From positions 868,001 through 932,000 of the forward strand of contig NZ_RBXB01000002.1 in the NCBI RefSeq assembly GCF_003634775.1: a DNA stretch of 64,000 nt. Direction: 5' to 3'. Of the stretch, positions 24,195 through 31,738 are shown one piece after another. The stretch is from Chryseobacterium defluvii. GTDB lineage: Bacteria > Bacteroidota > Bacteroidia > Flavobacteriales > Weeksellaceae. How positions within the stretch are numbered: position 1 is the first letter of the stretch; every line of letters begins with the position of its first letter. The position numbers were made by a program, and so were the translations under genes. The notes under the pieces are model-generated. The model made no database searches. It saw only the letters and a program-made list of their open reading frames with translations, and was not told the DNA's origin.

Positions 24195-26006
24195 ATGCTA
24201 AAAAGAATTGGTAGTGTGTTTTTTATGGGATCTTTACTTTTTGTGAATGCCCAGGAGAAAACGGACGATATTGAAACCATAGAAGTTCAGGGAAAGCTTG
24301 TTTCCACCCCTTACAAAAGTGCCAATCAGAATATTTCTGTCATTACTAAAGATGAAATCGCCAACTCGCCCGCAAAAAGCATAGATGAAATTCTTCAGCA
24401 GATTCCGGGAATGGATATCAGAAGAAGAGGTGCAAACGGGGTGCAAAGTGATATAGGATTCCGGGGAAGCTCATTTGAGCAGGTTCTTCTCCTTTTAAAC
24501 GGAATACGAATGAATGATTCCCAGACCGGGCATAATTCGTTGAATCTTCCTTTGGATCTTGAAGATGTAGAACGGATCGAAGTCATTAAAGGTCCTGCGG
24601 CAAGAAGATTCGGTCAAAACGCCTATGCGGGAGTAATCAATATTATCACGAAAACATATTCCGGCAAAAAAGTAAGAATAAGCGCCGAAGGGGGAGATTA
24701 TGAAACTTACGGATTCGGATTGAATGCCCAGCTTGGAAACGAAAAGTTTTCTAATTCGCTTCAGGCTAATTCCAACAGTTCTCAAGGATATATGCATAAT
24801 ACCGATTATGAAATCAGGAATGTATTTTATCAAAGCAGGCTGAATATTAAAAATGGCAATTTAAAACTACAGGCGGGATTTTCCGAAAAGAAATTCGGAG
24901 CCAATGGTTTTTATGCTTCACCTAAGGCAACGGAACAATATGAAGAAACTCAGGCTTCTGTTGTAAGTCTTGCCCATCAGCAAAATTTTGGAAAATTAAA
25001 ATTTAATTCCAATATATATTGGAGAAGAGGACAGGATATGTATCTGTATAACAGGGAAAAACCTGAAATCTACAGAAATATGCATATTGGTAATAATGTG
25101 GGCGGAGAAGTGAATTCCAGTTATTCTTGGGGACTGGGAACAACAGGGCTTGGGGTTGAACTGAGAAAAGAATTTTTGGCAAGTAATAACCTTGGGGAGA
25201 GAAACCGCTTTGTATCCCAGGTTTTCTTTGAGCATCATTTCTCGTTGCTGGAAAACAGGCTGAATATTTCCCCCGGAGCTTCATGGGCTAATTATTCTAA
25301 GGAAGGAAACTTTTTCTACCCGGGATTGGATATAGGGTACAACTTTGACCAGAATAATAAGCTATACGGAAATATTTCAAAAGTCTATCGTGTACCTACT
25401 TTTACGGATTTGTATTATTCAAGTAAAACAGAACAGGGGAATATCGATTTGCTTCCTGAAAATGCTGTTTCAGCAGAATTAGGGTATCAGTTTCAGAACG
25501 CAAAGCTTTTAGCCAAAGTCAGCGGTTTTATGAGAAATTCCAATAATTCTATCGATTGGGTGAAAAAATCGTTGGAAGATCAGGTTTGGTATGCTCAGAA
25601 CGTAGGAGAAATAGATACAAAGGGAATTGAAGTGGAGCTGAACCACAAAGTTTTTAACTGGTTAACATATTCCGCCGGATATACGTATCTGGATACTTCT
25701 TTTAAAGAATCGAACGGAGTAGTGTCGAGGTATGTATTGGATAATCTGAAGCATCAGTTTGTCGCTAAACTGGAGACCAGATTCCTGAAATATTTCACTC
25801 ATGAATTTATTTACAGATATAATGAAAGGGTGAATTTGGGAAGCTATAACCTGTTGGATCAGAAAACAAGCTATACTCAAAATGACTTTTCAATCTATGT
25901 ACTCATTAATAATGTTACGAGAACGAAATATACGGAAACGTTTGGGGTTCAAATGCCTGACAGATGGTTCCATGTAGGATTCTCTTATAATATTAATGTT
26001 AAGTAA
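24195..26006 (+). CDS. TonB-dependent outer-membrane receptor (BtuB-like size)
   Basis: The 603-residue protein has a signal peptide (about 1-19, ending VNAQE) and a plug domain. The plug includes ISVITKDEI, IDEILQQIPGMDIRRRG, DIGFRGSS, and GPAARRFGQNAYAGVINIITK. A 22-strand barrel rich in aromatic and asparagine residues follows. The size and the short N-terminus without a carboxypeptidase-like extension resemble cobalamin or siderophore receptors rather than SusC. The ligand is unknown. A DUF2490 gene follows. Confidence 0.92.
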   Translation: MLKRIGSVFFMGSLLFVNAQEKTDDIETIEVQGKLVSTPYKSANQNISVITKDEIANSPAKSIDEILQQIPGMDIRRRGANGVQSDIGFRGSSFEQVLLLLNGIRMNDSQTGHNSLNLPLDLEDVERIEVIKGPAARRFGQNAYAGVINIITKTYSGKKVRISAEGGDYETYGFGLNAQLGNEKFSNSLQANSNSSQGYMHNTDYEIRNVFYQSRLNIKNGNLKLQAGFSEKKFGANGFYASPKATEQYEETQASVVSLAHQQNFGKLKFNSNIYWRRGQDMYLYNREKPEIYRNMHIGNNVGGEVNSSYSWGLGTTGLGVELRKEFLASNNLGERNRFVSQVFFEHHFSLLENRLNISPGASWANYSKEGNFFYPGLDIGYNFDQNNKLYGNISKVYRVPTFTDLYYSSKTEQGNIDLLPENAVSAELGYQFQNAKLLAKVSGFMRNSNNSIDWVKKSLEDQVWYAQNVGEIDTKGIEVELNHKVFNWLTYSAGYTYLDTSFKESNGVVSRYVLDNLKHQFVAKLETRFLKYFTHEFIYRYNERVNLGSYNLLDQKTSYTQNDFSIYVLINNVTRTKYTETFGVQMPDRWFHVGFSYNINVK

Positions 26007-26058
26007 ACTTAATATTACCGAATTGTTAAATCCTATATTTTTGCAAAAATTTTTTTTC

Positions 26059-26775
26059 ATGAAACTTGTATTAAGCCTAAGCTTATTGCTTACCATTACA
26101 TTTTTTAAAGCACAAGAACATATCTCCAGCTTCAATGCACTGACTTTAACATACAAGTTTCATCCTAAATTTTTCCTATATGCAGAAGGTCAGTTAAGAG
26201 GTAATGAGGATTTTACTTATCCGGATTATTATGAAATTAAAGGAGGATTAGGATATAATCTTACCAAAAATCATAAACCATTTGTAGGCCTTGGGAGATA
26301 CGCCAATTACAAAAATCACTCTTTAAGCAGGGAAGAATTCAGGGTTTGGTTACAGGATGTCATCGATATTAAAAAAGGTATCGTAAAATTTGAAAACCGT
26401 TTTCGTGCAGAAAAGAGCTGGTTTTATGAGCCAAAAACGGATAAAACCTCACAGAGAATGAGATATCGTTACCGGTTGAATATTACCGTTCCTTTAAATG
26501 CCCAAAAAGTAGAACCTGGGACCTTGTTTGCCAATGTATACGACGAAGTTTTCTTTGTAACCCCTATGAAACCGACTTTTGCGAGAAACAGGGTATATGG
26601 TGGAATTGGCTATCAGATTGATGATAACTTTGGATTGGCAACGGGATATCTTTGGCAAAGAGAATTTGAAGCTGCAGGGAACAAAAACCTTCACTTCGTG
26701 TATCTGGCTTTAAACATCAATATAGACGGTACCAAACACGAAACAAAAACTTACGATTTCCCCGGAGCCGACTAA
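26059..26775 (+). CDS. DUF2490 outer-membrane beta-barrel protein
   Basis: The protein of about 238 residues starts with a signal MKLVLSLSLLLTITFFKAQE. Alternating strands follow, including TLTYKFHPKFFLYAEGQLRG, FENRFRAEKSW, MRYRYRLN and ATGYLWQREF. This layout and the arginine/tyrosine-rich strands match DUF2490, a Bacteroidetes outer-membrane family of unknown role. The start at 26059 is preferred to 25996, which would overlap the receptor and precede the signal. Its stop overlaps the convergent HD gene by four bases. Confidence 0.83.
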   Translation: MKLVLSLSLLLTITFFKAQEHISSFNALTLTYKFHPKFFLYAEGQLRGNEDFTYPDYYEIKGGLGYNLTKNHKPFVGLGRYANYKNHSLSREEFRVWLQDVIDIKKGIVKFENRFRAEKSWFYEPKTDKTSQRMRYRYRLNITVPLNAQKVEPGTLFANVYDEVFFVTPMKPTFARNRVYGGIGYQIDDNFGLATGYLWQREFEAAGNKNLHFVYLALNINIDGTKHETKTYDFPGAD

Positions 26776-27218
26776 TATTTCTCAATCAAATACCGGTATG
26801 CTTTCAGGTATTTGTTGAATCTCTTGATGTCTTTGGGTGTTAATTCCCGGTTTACTCTTCTGAGGTCCATATTATCACGAAGATCATTCAGTTTTACGGC
26901 GACAGCCAAAGGAGATCTTTCTGTTCTTTTTACAAAATCGTCATAGTTCTCTTCCGGGTCAAATTTGGTAAGGCAGCTGATGGCGAATAAAATATATTCC
27001 GGGAAGCCTTCTGTTCTGAGAAATTCGAGGCTGAACTCTTCCGGATGATCTTCCACCACATCATGGAGCACCCCCACAATCTTTTCATCGATGGTTTTAC
27101 CATATTCCATTACCCTCATCACATGTGCAATGTAGGGAGCATGGTATTTGTCAGTCTGGCCTTTATGTGCTTTGTCAGCAATTTTTATTGCTTTATGGAG
27201 TAATTCTTCTTTTGTCAT
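26772..27218 (-). CDS. HD-domain phosphohydrolase, RelA/SpoT hydrolase-like
   Basis: The 148-residue single-domain protein has AHKGQTDKYHAPYIAHVMRV, then VLHDVVED and VKLNDLRDNMD. The H...HD...D metal pattern and the HDVVED box resemble the ppGpp hydrolase domain of SpoT and small alarmone hydrolases. Hydrolysis of guanosine tetraphosphate or another nucleotide is plausible but not shown. The ATG at 27218 is preferred to a GTG three codons upstream. Confidence 0.8.
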   Translation of the reverse strand: MTKEELLHKAIKIADKAHKGQTDKYHAPYIAHVMRVMEYGKTIDEKIVGVLHDVVEDHPEEFSLEFLRTEGFPEYILFAISCLTKFDPEENYDDFVKRTERSPLAVAVKLNDLRDNMDLRRVNRELTPKDIKRFNKYLKAYRYLIEKY

Positions 27219-27243
27219 TCTGGTCACAATGGATTACAAAAAT

Positions 27244-27275
27244 AAAAAATGCCCCAACATTTCGAGGCATTTTTG
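27244..27275 (-). terminator. Terminator after the YegP-family gene
   Basis: AATGCC pairs with GGCATT; A and T tracts flank it on both sides, so it could work in either direction. It separates the YegP-family gene from the HD gene. Confidence 0.65.
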
Positions 27276-27293
27276 TATCAATATTTTCACATA

Positions 27294-27629
27294 TTACAAG
27301 TTTGTTTCATCTTCTACGGATGCATGGTGGGCATTGCTTTTTACGGATTCAATTCCGTTTTCCATGCCGTTTTCAGATTCATACATCTGGCTGTTGCCTA
27401 TTACCTGTCCGTTAGCGGCTTTAAGATTGAAATAATATCTGTTATCCGAAGCAGTTTTTCGCTCAAATTTTGAATCATCCTGAGCATTGGTTTTTACAGA
27501 TTCAATTCCGTTTTCACACGCTGTCTTGGAACCGTATCCCTGACTGGTTAAAATGACTTGTCCGTTTCCCGCTTTAAGATTAAACTGAAAATCACCGTTT
27601 GTTCGTTTAGAGATAATAAATTTTCCCAT
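27294..27629 (-). CDS. YegP/UPF0339 (DUF1508) protein with two repeats
   Basis: The 111-residue protein is a tandem duplication of the DUF1508 unit. The first copy (about 1-51) reads GDFQFNLKAGNGQVILTSQGY and continues to NGIESVKTNAQ. The second (about 53-104) reads YYFNLKAANGQVIGNSQMY and continues to NGIESVKSNAH. The function is unknown; members are small conserved cytoplasmic proteins. The gene is monocistronic. Confidence 0.93.
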   Translation of the reverse strand: MGKFIISKRTNGDFQFNLKAGNGQVILTSQGYGSKTACENGIESVKTNAQDDSKFERKTASDNRYYFNLKAANGQVIGNSQMYESENGMENGIESVKSNAHHASVEDETNL

Positions 27630-27821
27630 GATATTAATATTTAGTTAAAGGTTTTTAGCTTTTATTTGGATATCTGTTTTTTAAAGACTGTCAGGATTTT
27701 TTGTTTTCAAGTCAGATTTTTTGAAACCCTATTTTTCATTACTGGAAAATCAACAATAAAAATCCATAAAGCATTCTACATTTAATATTTTTAATAAAAA
27801 TAAAAAAAAATTATTGAAAAT

Positions 27822-27849
27822 AAAAAAAACGTCTCAAAATGAGACGTTC
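27822..27849 (-). terminator. Terminator of the beta-oxidation operon
   Basis: ACGTCTC pairs with GAGACGT; eight T follow on the minus strand. It lies 27 bases after the last gene of the operon. Confidence 0.85.
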
Positions 27850-27875
27850 AAAATCAAATTATATGTTTAAAGAGA

Positions 27876-29666
27876 CTAATATGTTCCTTTTTCAATATAA
27901 TGAGCGGCAATTTTTTCAGTTAAAGCTACTACATTCGGATGATTGGTATATTTGGTAAATCTTCTTAATCCGGAAAGCATCATTCTCTGCTCATCACCTT
28001 CAGCGAAAGAAACAATTCCTTCTTTGGCAGCTACAATAATTTTTTCCACAGCCCTGTAAAGATTTAGCTGAGCCATTGCAGCTTCCACAGAATCAGCTGA
28101 GAAGTGTTTTTCTACTCTTAAGACCGTTGATTCCGCCATGTAGATCTGGTTGAGGATTTCAGAAGCATTCAATAGTAAATGTTGCTGTTTCTCAATATCC
28201 ATCATATATTTTTGAAGGGCTGCCCCTGAAACCATTAAGAAAACTTTCTTAAGATTTGCAATAATTGCTTTTTCCTCACTCATGAAGGCAGAATAATCAG
28301 GAACTTCAAATGACGGAATTCCCATCAATTCTTTGCTGATGGCCATTGCAGGGGATAATAAATCCAATTCTCCTTTCATAGCTCTTTTAATCAACATTCC
28401 AACTGCTAATAATCTGTTGATTTCGTTGGTCCCTTCATAGATTCTTCCAATTCGGGCATCTCTCCATGCAGATTCCATTGGAGTATCTTCTGAGAATCCC
28501 ATTCCACCGTAGATCTGGATTCCTTCATCAGCTGTGGTTTGAGTAAGATCAGATACGAAAACTTTAAGAATGGAAGCTTCTACCGCAAATTCCTCAACAC
28601 CTTTTAATTCAGCCTGTTGATGATCCATTCCTCCGGAAACCAGTTCTTCAATCTTATCTTCAACATTTTTAGCCAAACGGTAAGAACCGGCCTCACTTAC
28701 GAAAATGCCTGTCGCCATTTCCGCAATTTTCTTTCTGATGGCTCCGAAAGTTGAGATAGAAACGCCAAACTGTTTCCTCTCATTTGAATATTGAATAGAG
28801 TGATTTAAAATTCTTCTTTGCCCGTCAAGATTGGCCGCTGCTAATTTAATTCTACCAACATTCAAAGCGTTTAAAGCGATTTTGAAACCATTATTTCTTT
28901 CCCCCAGCATATTTTCTACAGGAACTTTCATGTCATTGAAGAAAACCTGACGGGTAGAAGATGAACGGATTCCCAATTTATGCTCTTCCTCACCTAAGGT
29001 CAGACTGTTTGGATCTTCCAGTTCTGAGCGGTTAATCACAAAACCGGTAATGTTTTTATCATCATCAATTTTTGCAAACAATGTAAATGTATCTGCAAAA
29101 CCGGCATTGGAAATCCACATTTTTTGCCCGTTGATGATGTAATGTTTTCCATCTTCAGAGAGTCTGGCTCTTGTTTTTCCTGAATTGGCATCAGAACCGG
29201 CATCAGGCTCTGTCAAGCAATAAGCACCGAATTTTGTTCCTGTAGCCAAATCCGGCAGATATTTCTTTTTTAGCTCTTCGGTTCCATAAAGAAGAGTAGG
29301 AAGGGTCCCGATTCCGGTATGAGCTCCATACGCTGTTGCCAATGAACCATTTCCTCCGGAAACATAGTCACAAGCCAACATGGTGCTTACGAATCCCATT
29401 CCAAGCCCGCCATATTCCTCCGGAACAGCAACGCCTAAAAGGCCCATTTCTCCAAGTTGACGCATTTTTTCTTCAGTCAGTGCATAGTCTTTTTTCTCAA
29501 AACGATCATGCTGCGGAACAACTTCACGGTCTATAAATTCTTTCGCAGAATCGCGAAGCATTTTTTGTTCTTCCGAAAGTTCTTCTAAAGAGAAGATTTC
29601 GTTTGCAGGAATTTCTTTGATCAGGAATTCTCCTCCTTTTAGTGTTTTATTAAGTGTATCACTCAT
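27876..29666 (-). CDS. Acyl-CoA dehydrogenase
   Basis: The 596-residue flavoprotein catalyses the first step of fatty-acid beta-oxidation. It starts FSLEELSEEQKMLRDSAKEFIDREV, has YCLTEPDAGSDANSG for FAD and substrate contact, and ends its catalytic core with IQIYGGMGFSEDTPMESAWRDARIGRIYEGTNEI (about 375-410), where the fatty-acid catalytic glutamate lies in YEGTNE. A further 180 residues form the extra C-terminal helical domain of the long Bacteroidetes/VLCAD-like form. It is the last gene of the marR-fad operon. Confidence 0.95.
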   Translation of the reverse strand: MSDTLNKTLKGGEFLIKEIPANEIFSLEELSEEQKMLRDSAKEFIDREVVPQHDRFEKKDYALTEEKMRQLGEMGLLGVAVPEEYGGLGMGFVSTMLACDYVSGGNGSLATAYGAHTGIGTLPTLLYGTEELKKKYLPDLATGTKFGAYCLTEPDAGSDANSGKTRARLSEDGKHYIINGQKMWISNAGFADTFTLFAKIDDDKNITGFVINRSELEDPNSLTLGEEEHKLGIRSSSTRQVFFNDMKVPVENMLGERNNGFKIALNALNVGRIKLAAANLDGQRRILNHSIQYSNERKQFGVSISTFGAIRKKIAEMATGIFVSEAGSYRLAKNVEDKIEELVSGGMDHQQAELKGVEEFAVEASILKVFVSDLTQTTADEGIQIYGGMGFSEDTPMESAWRDARIGRIYEGTNEINRLLAVGMLIKRAMKGELDLLSPAMAISKELMGIPSFEVPDYSAFMSEEKAIIANLKKVFLMVSGAALQKYMMDIEKQQHLLLNASEILNQIYMAESTVLRVEKHFSADSVEAAMAQLNLYRAVEKIIVAAKEGIVSFAEGDEQRMMLSGLRRFTKYTNHPNVVALTEKIAAHYIEKGTY

Positions 29667-29718
29667 TATTTTATTATTTTAAATTTTAGATTATAAATTA
29701 TAAATTATTGATTCTCTG

Positions 29719-30075
29719 TTATAAATTTTCAGATGAAGTTTTAATGATTCTAGTTAAAATATTAATGATGCTTTCAATGTCTCTCAAATAAGTATCTATT
29801 TCAATCCTAACTAAATTCGAAGATTGATAAAGCCTTAACCAATATTTTGTTTCTCTTGCTTCTTTATTGGCAATTGACAGTTTTGCGATAAAATCTTTTT
29901 TAGACTGTGCAGCAATTGCTTCTTCTACATTTGCGCCAATTGAAGTTCCACAACGAAGAATTTGTTTTGATAAAATAAACTCATTTTGAGATTTACATTC
30001 AGTATAAAATTTAATTATTCTTAAAGCAAATTCAAATGTTTTTATCTGAATTAAATTATCTTCTTTGAAACTCAT
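29719..30075 (-). CDS. Four-helix-bundle protein, 23S rRNA intervening-sequence-protein (IVP/S23) family, copy 1
   Basis: The 118-residue basic helical protein has the conserved core LSKQILRCGTSIGANVEEAIAAQSKKDF and SIANKEARETKYWLRL, typical of one subfamily of IVP proteins (TIGR02436). That family includes ORFs inside 23S rRNA intervening sequences and the Avd proteins of diversity-generating retroelements. Here there is no rRNA or reverse transcriptase. It sits between thiolase and acyl-CoA dehydrogenase in a beta-oxidation operon. It starts and stops exactly at the arms of an inverted repeat (29719-30092). Its own function is unknown; related proteins bind nucleic acids. Confidence 0.88.
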   Translation of the reverse strand: MSFKEDNLIQIKTFEFALRIIKFYTECKSQNEFILSKQILRCGTSIGANVEEAIAAQSKKDFIAKLSIANKEARETKYWLRLYQSSNLVRIEIDTYLRDIESIINILTRIIKTSSENL

Positions 30076-30092
30076 TCATCTAAAATTTATAA
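29719..30092. repeat. Inverted repeat bracketing the IVP-1 gene
   Basis: TTATAAATTTTCAGATGAA (29719-29737) is the reverse complement of TTCATCTAAAATTTATAA (30075-30092), with one extra base. The first arm contains the stop codon of the gene and the second ends on the A of its ATG. A third related stretch (AAATTTTAGAT, near 29682) lies just outside. The transcript would fold into a stem that encloses the whole ORF. Confidence 0.6.
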
Positions 30093-30110
30093 TTTAAAAT
30101 CTATAATTAA

Positions 30111-31289
30111 TTAAAGAAGCTCGAAAATTGAAGCTGCTCCCTGTCCTGTTCCTACACACATGGAAACCATTCCGTACTTGTTTCCGCGTTTTCTCATTTC
30201 GTCAAGAAGCTGAACTGTTAACTTTGTTCCGGTACATCCAAGAGGGTGCCCCAAAGCAATAGCACCTCCGTTTACATTGAGAATGTCAGGATTCAGGCCT
30301 AATTCTTTTTTGATAGCAACGGATTGAGAAGCAAAGGCTTCGTTCAATTCGATTAATTCGATGTCTTTTAATTCTAGACCGGCTTGTTTCAAAGCTTTTG
30401 GAATTGCATAAATGGGTCCCATTCCCATGATTCTTGGCTCAAGCCCGGCTGCTGCATATGCTACCAGTCTTGCTTCGGGTTGTAGCCCTAGTTCCTTTAC
30501 CATTTCTTCACTCATAACCATTACGAAAGCGGCTCCGTCACTCATTTGAGATGAATTTCCGGCCGTTACACTTCCGCCATTGGCGAATACGGGTTTTAAT
30601 TTGGCAAGACCTTCCAGTGAGGTATCTGCTCTTGGACCTTCATCCACAGAAAAATCAAATTTTTTAGTCTGCATTTTCTGGTTTTCATCCAGGAAATTAT
30701 ATTCAACAGGAATTGGAACAATCTGATTGGCAAATCTTCCTTCCTGATTCGCTTTTAAAGCCTTCATATGAGATTCAAAAGCAAACTGATCCTGTTCTTC
30801 TCTGGTGATTTTATATTGTTTGGCTACTTCTTCGGCAGTGTAACCCATTCCCCAGTAATAATCAGGGTTTGTTTTGGCGATGTCGGTCTCAGGAACCGGT
30901 TTGTAGCCACCCATCGGGATATAAGACATGGATTCTGTACCCCCTGCGATGATGCAATCTGCCATTCCTGCCTGAATTTTTGCAGAAGCAATCGCAATCG
31001 CTTCACTTCCCGATGCACAGTATCTGTTGACCGTAACTCCCGGAACTTTATCTGTATTGAGTCCCATCAGTGAAATCAAACGGGCAACATTCAGGCCTTG
31101 CTCAGCTTCCGGCATTGCATTTCCTACGATAAGGTCGTCAATCCTGTTTTTGTCTAATTGCGGAAGCTCAGCCATTAATTTTTCAATAACTGTAGCCGCC
31201 ATTACATCGGGTCTTGTAAATCTTAAACTTCCTTTTGGAGCTTTTCCAACGGCAGTTCTGAAACCCTTTACTATATATGCTGTTTTCAT
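30111..31289 (-). CDS. fadA: Acetyl-CoA acyltransferase (thiolase)
   Basis: The 392-residue enzyme cleaves 3-ketoacyl-CoA to acetyl-CoA and a shortened acyl-CoA. The nucleophile is C91 in NRYCASGSE, the other catalytic residues are H348 in GHPLGCTG and C378 in SMCVGTGQG, and the length matches degradative thiolases. It lies between the fadB-like and acyl-CoA dehydrogenase genes, with an IVP gene in each flanking spacer. Confidence 0.95.
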   Translation of the reverse strand: MKTAYIVKGFRTAVGKAPKGSLRFTRPDVMAATVIEKLMAELPQLDKNRIDDLIVGNAMPEAEQGLNVARLISLMGLNTDKVPGVTVNRYCASGSEAIAIASAKIQAGMADCIIAGGTESMSYIPMGGYKPVPETDIAKTNPDYYWGMGYTAEEVAKQYKITREEQDQFAFESHMKALKANQEGRFANQIVPIPVEYNFLDENQKMQTKKFDFSVDEGPRADTSLEGLAKLKPVFANGGSVTAGNSSQMSDGAAFVMVMSEEMVKELGLQPEARLVAYAAAGLEPRIMGMGPIYAIPKALKQAGLELKDIELIELNEAFASQSVAIKKELGLNPDILNVNGGAIALGHPLGCTGTKLTVQLLDEMRKRGNKYGMVSMCVGTGQGAASIFELL

Positions 31290-31293
31290 AAAT

Positions 31294-31327
31294 TGTATAA
31301 TGTATTAATGTATAATGTACAATGTAT
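31294..31327. repeat. Short tandem TGTATAATG-type repeats
   Basis: The spacer between thiolase and the IVP-2 gene holds three imperfect repeats of TGTATAATGTA. The last copy runs into the inverted repeat around the IVP-2 gene. Confidence 0.55.
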
Positions 31328-31731
31328 TTTAAGTGTTAACTTGAATAAACTTGTTTCAGTTTAATAATCATATTTTGAATATGTTGTATTTCAATAAGAG
31401 TTTTCTGAAATCTGTCTTCCGGAAAAAATTCAGATTCCTTTGCTATTGTAATTTGAGTTTCAAACTCAAATGAAGAACCCAATGCAATATTTAAAAAATG
31501 TGAAAATTGTGCCTTAGTGTCTCTTCCTGCTCCCTTAGCTATGTTAGAAGGAATAGAGTATAAACATCTTCTTGATTGAGAAGTAAGACCAAATAATTCA
31601 TCTTTTGGAAATTCTTTGGAAAAGAAATAATACATTTTACAAAGTTGAATTGATTTTTTCCAAACCTCCAATTGCCTGAAATCATGCATACTAAAAAATA
31701 TTTTTTACGTTAATACTTTTTACATTTTACA
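31316..31731. repeat. Imperfect inverted repeat bracketing the IVP-2 gene
   Basis: The segment at 31316-31340 and the reverse complement of 31708-31731 share the pattern TGTAxAATGTA, then AAGTxTTAAC, with a two-base gap. About 20 of 25 positions match by eye. The first arm contains the stop codon of the gene (31336-31338); the second lies 19 bases upstream of its ATG. Confidence 0.5.
31336..31689 (-). CDS. Four-helix-bundle protein, 23S rRNA intervening-sequence-protein family, copy 2
   Basis: The 117-residue protein belongs to the other common IVP subfamily. It begins FRQLEVWKKSIQLCKMYY and continues with FGLTSQSRRCLYSIPSNIAKGAGR, FLNIALGSSFEFETQ and a late KLKQVY helix. It differs strongly in sequence from copy 1, so the two are not recent duplicates. 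It lies between the fadB-like gene and thiolase, with an imperfect inverted repeat around it. No rRNA or retroelement is nearby. Its role is unknown. Confidence 0.88.
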   Translation of the reverse strand: MHDFRQLEVWKKSIQLCKMYYFFSKEFPKDELFGLTSQSRRCLYSIPSNIAKGAGRDTKAQFSHFLNIALGSSFEFETQITIAKESEFFPEDRFQKTLIEIQHIQNMIIKLKQVYSS

Positions 31732-31738
31732 GAATAAT

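Noticed and set aside
29719-31689. Diversity-generating retroelement, because the IVP proteins resemble Avd
   Set aside because: No reverse transcriptase, template repeat or variable repeat lies nearby; the neighbours are all beta-oxidation genes.
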